From positions 1 through 7,615 of the forward strand of contig JAJAYR010000525.1 of the NCBI GenBank assembly GCA_026786155.1: a stretch of DNA of 7,615 bases, written 5' to 3'. This DNA comes from Pyrinomonadaceae bacterium. GTDB lineage: Bacteria > Acidobacteriota > Blastocatellia > Pyrinomonadales > Pyrinomonadaceae. The position numbers were made by a program, and so were the translations under genes. This document shows positions 5,802-7,615 of this stretch, piece by piece (within the stretch, counting starts at the first letter, position 1; each line of letters opens with the position of its first letter). The notes beneath the pieces were generated by a model. It searched no databases and was not told the origin of the DNA. It saw nothing but the letters and a program-made list of their open reading frames with translations.

Positions 5802-7169
5802 TTATTTTCGCAAATCCAGCATATCCATTCTGGTGATTATACCCGTAATTCGTTTAAAATCCTCAATTAAAACGGCGGGCGATTTTTGCAGATGCGCGGT
5901 TATTTCGTTTAAGCTCGCGTCCATCTCGACAATCGGAAAACTTTCGTCCATCACTTCGCTCAATTTCGCTTCGAGCAAATCGCGGTTCGCCAGCAATTTC
6001 GTCAGCACGCGGCTTTCCCGCAAAGAACCGACCGACTGGTTATTTTCCAAAACCGGAAGCTGCGTTACGCCGGTTTCGTTCATTTTCGCCAACGCTTCGC
6101 CGACGGTTTCGTCGGGCGCGACAAAACCGAGCGACTGCGGTGCGCCGGAATGCTTTGTTTCATTGATGAGTCCGGCGGTGATTTTTTGCGGTTCGAGCAG
6201 AAGTTTTTCCTTCATCCATTCGTCCGAATGAAACTTCGTCAAATAATGCTCGCCCGTGTCGCAGACGATAAACACGACTAAGCCGTTTTCGTCCAAGGTT
6301 TTTGCCACTTTCAAGGCAGCGGCGAAAATCGTGCCGGTCGAGCCGCCGCAGAAAATCCCTTCGACGCGCGACAATTGCCGCGCCATTTCAAAAGATTCGC
6401 GGTCGGTGATGTTGATAATTTCGTCAATCGCCTTCATATCGGCATTGCCGACTGGCAAGGCTTGCCCGATGCCTTCGACCAGATACGGCGTGGCTTCGGG
6501 AACGTGCCCGGTTTCCTTATAACTTTTGAAAATCGAACCGTAAGGGTCAGCTCCGATAATTTGGATGTTCGGATTTTTCTCCTTTAAATATCTGCCCGTG
6601 CCGGAAATCGTGCCGCCCGTGCCGATGCTCGAAACGAAATGCGTAATTTTGCCGTCCGTGTCGTTCCAGATTTCCGGTCCGGTCGTGCGGTAATGCGCCG
6701 CCGGATTTGCCGGATGATTATATTGATCCGGGTAAAAAGAATTCGGCATTTCCGAAGCGATGCGCCGCGCCGTTTCGACGTAATGGTCGGGCGTTCCGGG
6801 TTTCGCCGCCGCCGGACAAATCACCACGTCCGCGCCCAAAGATTTCAAATAACGCGATTTTTCGACCGACGCTTTTTCCGTCAAAACGAACACGCATTTG
6901 TAGCCTTTGACCGCCGCCGCCATCGCCAAACCGATGCCCGTATTGCCCGAAGTGGCTTCGATAATCGTGCCGCCTTTTTTGAGCGAGCCGTCTTTTTCCG
7001 CCGCGTCAATCATCGAAATCCCGATGCGGTCTTTGACCGAAAAGCCCGGATTGAGATTTTCCATCTTGGCAAACATCTGCGCTTTGATGCCTTGCTGGTT
7101 AGCCAAAGTGTTGATTTTGACCAGCGGCGTGTTGCCGATAAGACTTAAAACGTCATTGTAAAATTTCAT
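5802..7169 (-). CDS. Cystathionine beta-synthase (PLP enzyme with C-terminal CBS domain pair)
   Basis: It joins serine and homocysteine to form cystathionine (EC 4.2.1.22), the first step of transsulfuration, in the cytoplasm. Residue numbers here count from the upstream ATG at 7172. The fold-type II PLP domain shows SVKDR with the PLP lysine at Lys47, the EATSGNTG loop (72-79), the phosphate-binding GTGGT (184-188) and CGGSTG. The segment HYLTKFHSDEWM matches cystathionine beta-synthases better than cysteine synthases. Residues about 335-456 form a paired CBS domain, the module that in some relatives binds adenosyl ligands. There is no N-terminal heme-binding extension, as in other bacterial forms. 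Two adjacent ATGs exist (7172 and 7169); GGAG lies 2 and 5 bases from them, so 7169 is preferred, giving 455 residues. An O-acetylserine-dependent activity cannot be excluded from sequence alone. Confidence 0.93.
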   Translation of the reverse strand: MKFYNDVLSLIGNTPLVKINTLANQQGIKAQMFAKMENLNPGFSVKDRIGISMIDAAEKDGSLKKGGTIIEATSGNTGIGLAMAAAVKGYKCVFVLTEKASVEKSRYLKSLGADVVICPAAAKPGTPDHYVETARRIASEMPNSFYPDQYNHPANPAAHYRTTGPEIWNDTDGKITHFVSSIGTGGTISGTGRYLKEKNPNIQIIGADPYGSIFKSYKETGHVPEATPYLVEGIGQALPVGNADMKAIDEIINITDRESFEMARQLSRVEGIFCGGSTGTIFAAALKVAKTLDENGLVVFIVCDTGEHYLTKFHSDEWMKEKLLLEPQKITAGLINETKHSGAPQSLGFVAPDETVGEALAKMNETGVTQLPVLENNQSVGSLRESRVLTKLLANRDLLEAKLSEVMDESFPIVEMDASLNEITAHLQKSPAVLIEDFKRITGIITRMDMLDLRK

Positions 7170-7174
7170 CATTT

Positions 7175-7178
7175 CTCC
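7175..7178 (-). promoter_or_regulatory. Ribosome binding site deciding between two adjacent ATGs
   Basis: GGAG on the minus strand is 5 bases from the ATG at 7169 and only 2 bases from the ATG at 7172. The spacing favours 7169 as the start of cystathionine beta-synthase. Confidence 0.55.
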
Positions 7179-7220
7179 GCAATAAATATTTAAAAAGGTA
7201 AGATTAAAAATACTGCAATG

Positions 7221-7248
7221 ATTTTAGCCTGTGTTTCCGGCTCTGCAA
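7221..7248 (-). promoter_or_regulatory. Possible sigma70-type promoter for cystathionine beta-synthase
   Basis: On the minus strand TTGCAG (7243-7248) is followed after 16 bases by TAAAAT (7221-7226). The -10 matches five of six consensus bases; the -35 matches only three. It would give a leader of roughly 45 bases. The surrounding DNA is AT-rich, so chance matches are likely. Confidence 0.35.
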
Positions 7249-7323
7249 AATTGAAACCGAAAAAAAAATCTGTGCGTAATCATTTTTGAACAAATTGCAT
7301 CTGCAAACGAAAATAAAATACAC

Positions 7324-7476
7324 TAAGCACCCAAGCAAAAGTAATGAAGCATTTTGCTTTCGTTCAGAGTCCACGCTTGAGCGTGTCTTCCGCCAGCGAA
7401 GCGCGGCGGAGCAGACAAACTAAAGTTTGGACTCTGAACTTTTCATAATGCTGCCAAACTTTTGCTTACCTGCTTA
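7324..7476. repeat. 153-bp palindromic element with cloverleaf potential (MITE-like)
   Basis: Successive blocks on the left are mirrored on the right: TAAGCA (7324-7329) with TGCTTA (7471-7476), AAGCAAAAGT (7333-7342) with ACTTTTGCTT (7458-7467), AGCATT (7348-7353) with AATGCT (7447-7452), and a perfect 12-bp stem GTTCAGAGTCCA (7362-7373) with TGGACTCTGAAC (7428-7439). Inside the 12-bp stem are three small hairpins: CGCT/AGCG (7374-7383), GTCT+TCCGCC with GGCGGA+AGAC (7385-7416) and AACT/AGTT (7418-7427). It carries no reading frame. The terminal TA on each side could be a TA target duplication of the IS630/mariner kind, but the palindrome itself produces TA at both ends. A non-autonomous mobile element or a dispersed structured repeat is the likeliest identity. 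Confidence 0.65.
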
Positions 7477-7582
7477 TTTAACTCCGTTTCGGTAATAGTT
7501 TTTTGAAACTTTGTCGGGAAACGGCGCGTAAAAAATCCTGTCGCGCACCACCGATTTATTGATTTCGGTTTAACTCGATAAA
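7477..7582 (-). other. Non-coding stretch with three successive hairpins
   Basis: No convincing gene is visible. On the minus strand, downstream of a promoter-like pair, three stems follow one another: ACCGA/TCGGT (7550-7554 with 7565-7569), GCGCG/CGCGC (7524-7528 with 7542-7546), and CCGTTTC/GAAACGG (7484-7490 with 7518-7524) enclosing AGTTT/AAACT (7497-7501 with 7506-7510). The second and third stems share base 7524. This could be a structured leader or small RNA, or decayed sequence. Short stems of this size also arise by chance. Confidence 0.25.
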
Positions 7583-7612
7583 ATTCTACAATTAAAAATT
7601 TCACTCTGCCAA
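7583..7612 (-). promoter_or_regulatory. Possible sigma70-type promoter near the right edge
   Basis: On the minus strand TTGGCA (7607-7612) and TAGAAT (7583-7588) are separated by 18 bases, and each matches five of six consensus bases. It is the best promoter match I found. It points towards the hairpin region, the palindromic element and cystathionine beta-synthase, so it may drive a long leader or a small RNA. Confidence 0.4.
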
Positions 7613-7615
7613 AGG

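Noticed and set aside
7260..7268. A9/T9 tract as a terminator
   Set aside because: No GC-rich stem precedes it on either strand.
7324..7476. tRNA gene, because of the cloverleaf shape
   Set aside because: Stem lengths and loops do not match tRNA, and there is no T-loop GTTC in the right place, no anticodon arm of normal size and no CCA-type end.
7474..7551. Minus-strand 25-codon frame starting at GTG
   Set aside because: It has no Shine-Dalgarno sequence, a stop codon a short way upstream, and its stop lies in the terminal repeat of the palindromic element. It may be a gene remnant but cannot be supported.

Overview
The window is a co-directional, minus-strand run of five protein genes. In transcription order from right to left they are: cystathionine beta-synthase, a membrane-anchored formylglycine-generating-enzyme-like (FGE/SUMF1-type) protein, a secreted DUF4384-type protein, an FHA-domain membrane protein with a degenerate lytic-transglycosylase-like domain, and a second FHA-domain membrane protein with an apparently intact lytic transglycosylase domain that runs off the left edge. 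No convincing gene is on the plus strand. The moderate GC content, FHA and DUF4384 proteins and intergenic heptad repeats suggest a Gram-negative environmental bacterium, most plausibly Acidobacteriota (Blastocatellia-like). That placement is an inference from style; the window holds no marker gene.

Right end (7170-7615): no convincing gene. It holds a possible sigma70-type promoter near the edge, three successive small hairpins, a 153-bp palindromic element with cloverleaf potential (7324-7476) and a weak promoter candidate ahead of cystathionine beta-synthase. That enzyme (5802-7169) is a complete housekeeping gene of sulfur metabolism. A small inverted heptad-repeat cassette (5723-5797) separates it from the next gene.

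Left three quarters (1-5703): four envelope or membrane proteins in a row. Three have a cytoplasmic N-terminal part, one transmembrane helix and an extracytoplasmic C-terminal domain; the fourth is secreted. Two carry phosphothreonine-binding FHA domains facing the cytoplasm. The FGE-like protein carries seven copies of a degenerate D-x-[WFY]-x-M-[TN]-x-P-x-hydrophobic motif on its cytoplasmic side. The two FHA proteins are clearly paralogous: the complete one has lost the catalytic glutamate (Arg376), and the partial one keeps it (Glu335). A second, larger inverted heptad-repeat cassette (1361-1530) lies between them.

The most interesting reading is a phospho-signalling module that couples Ser/Thr phosphorylation in the cytoplasm to peptidoglycan remodelling outside the inner membrane, with an active/inactive transglycosylase pair and an FGE-like scaffold. 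The domain architecture is read directly from the sequence. The functional link is a hypothesis, and no kinase gene lies in the window.
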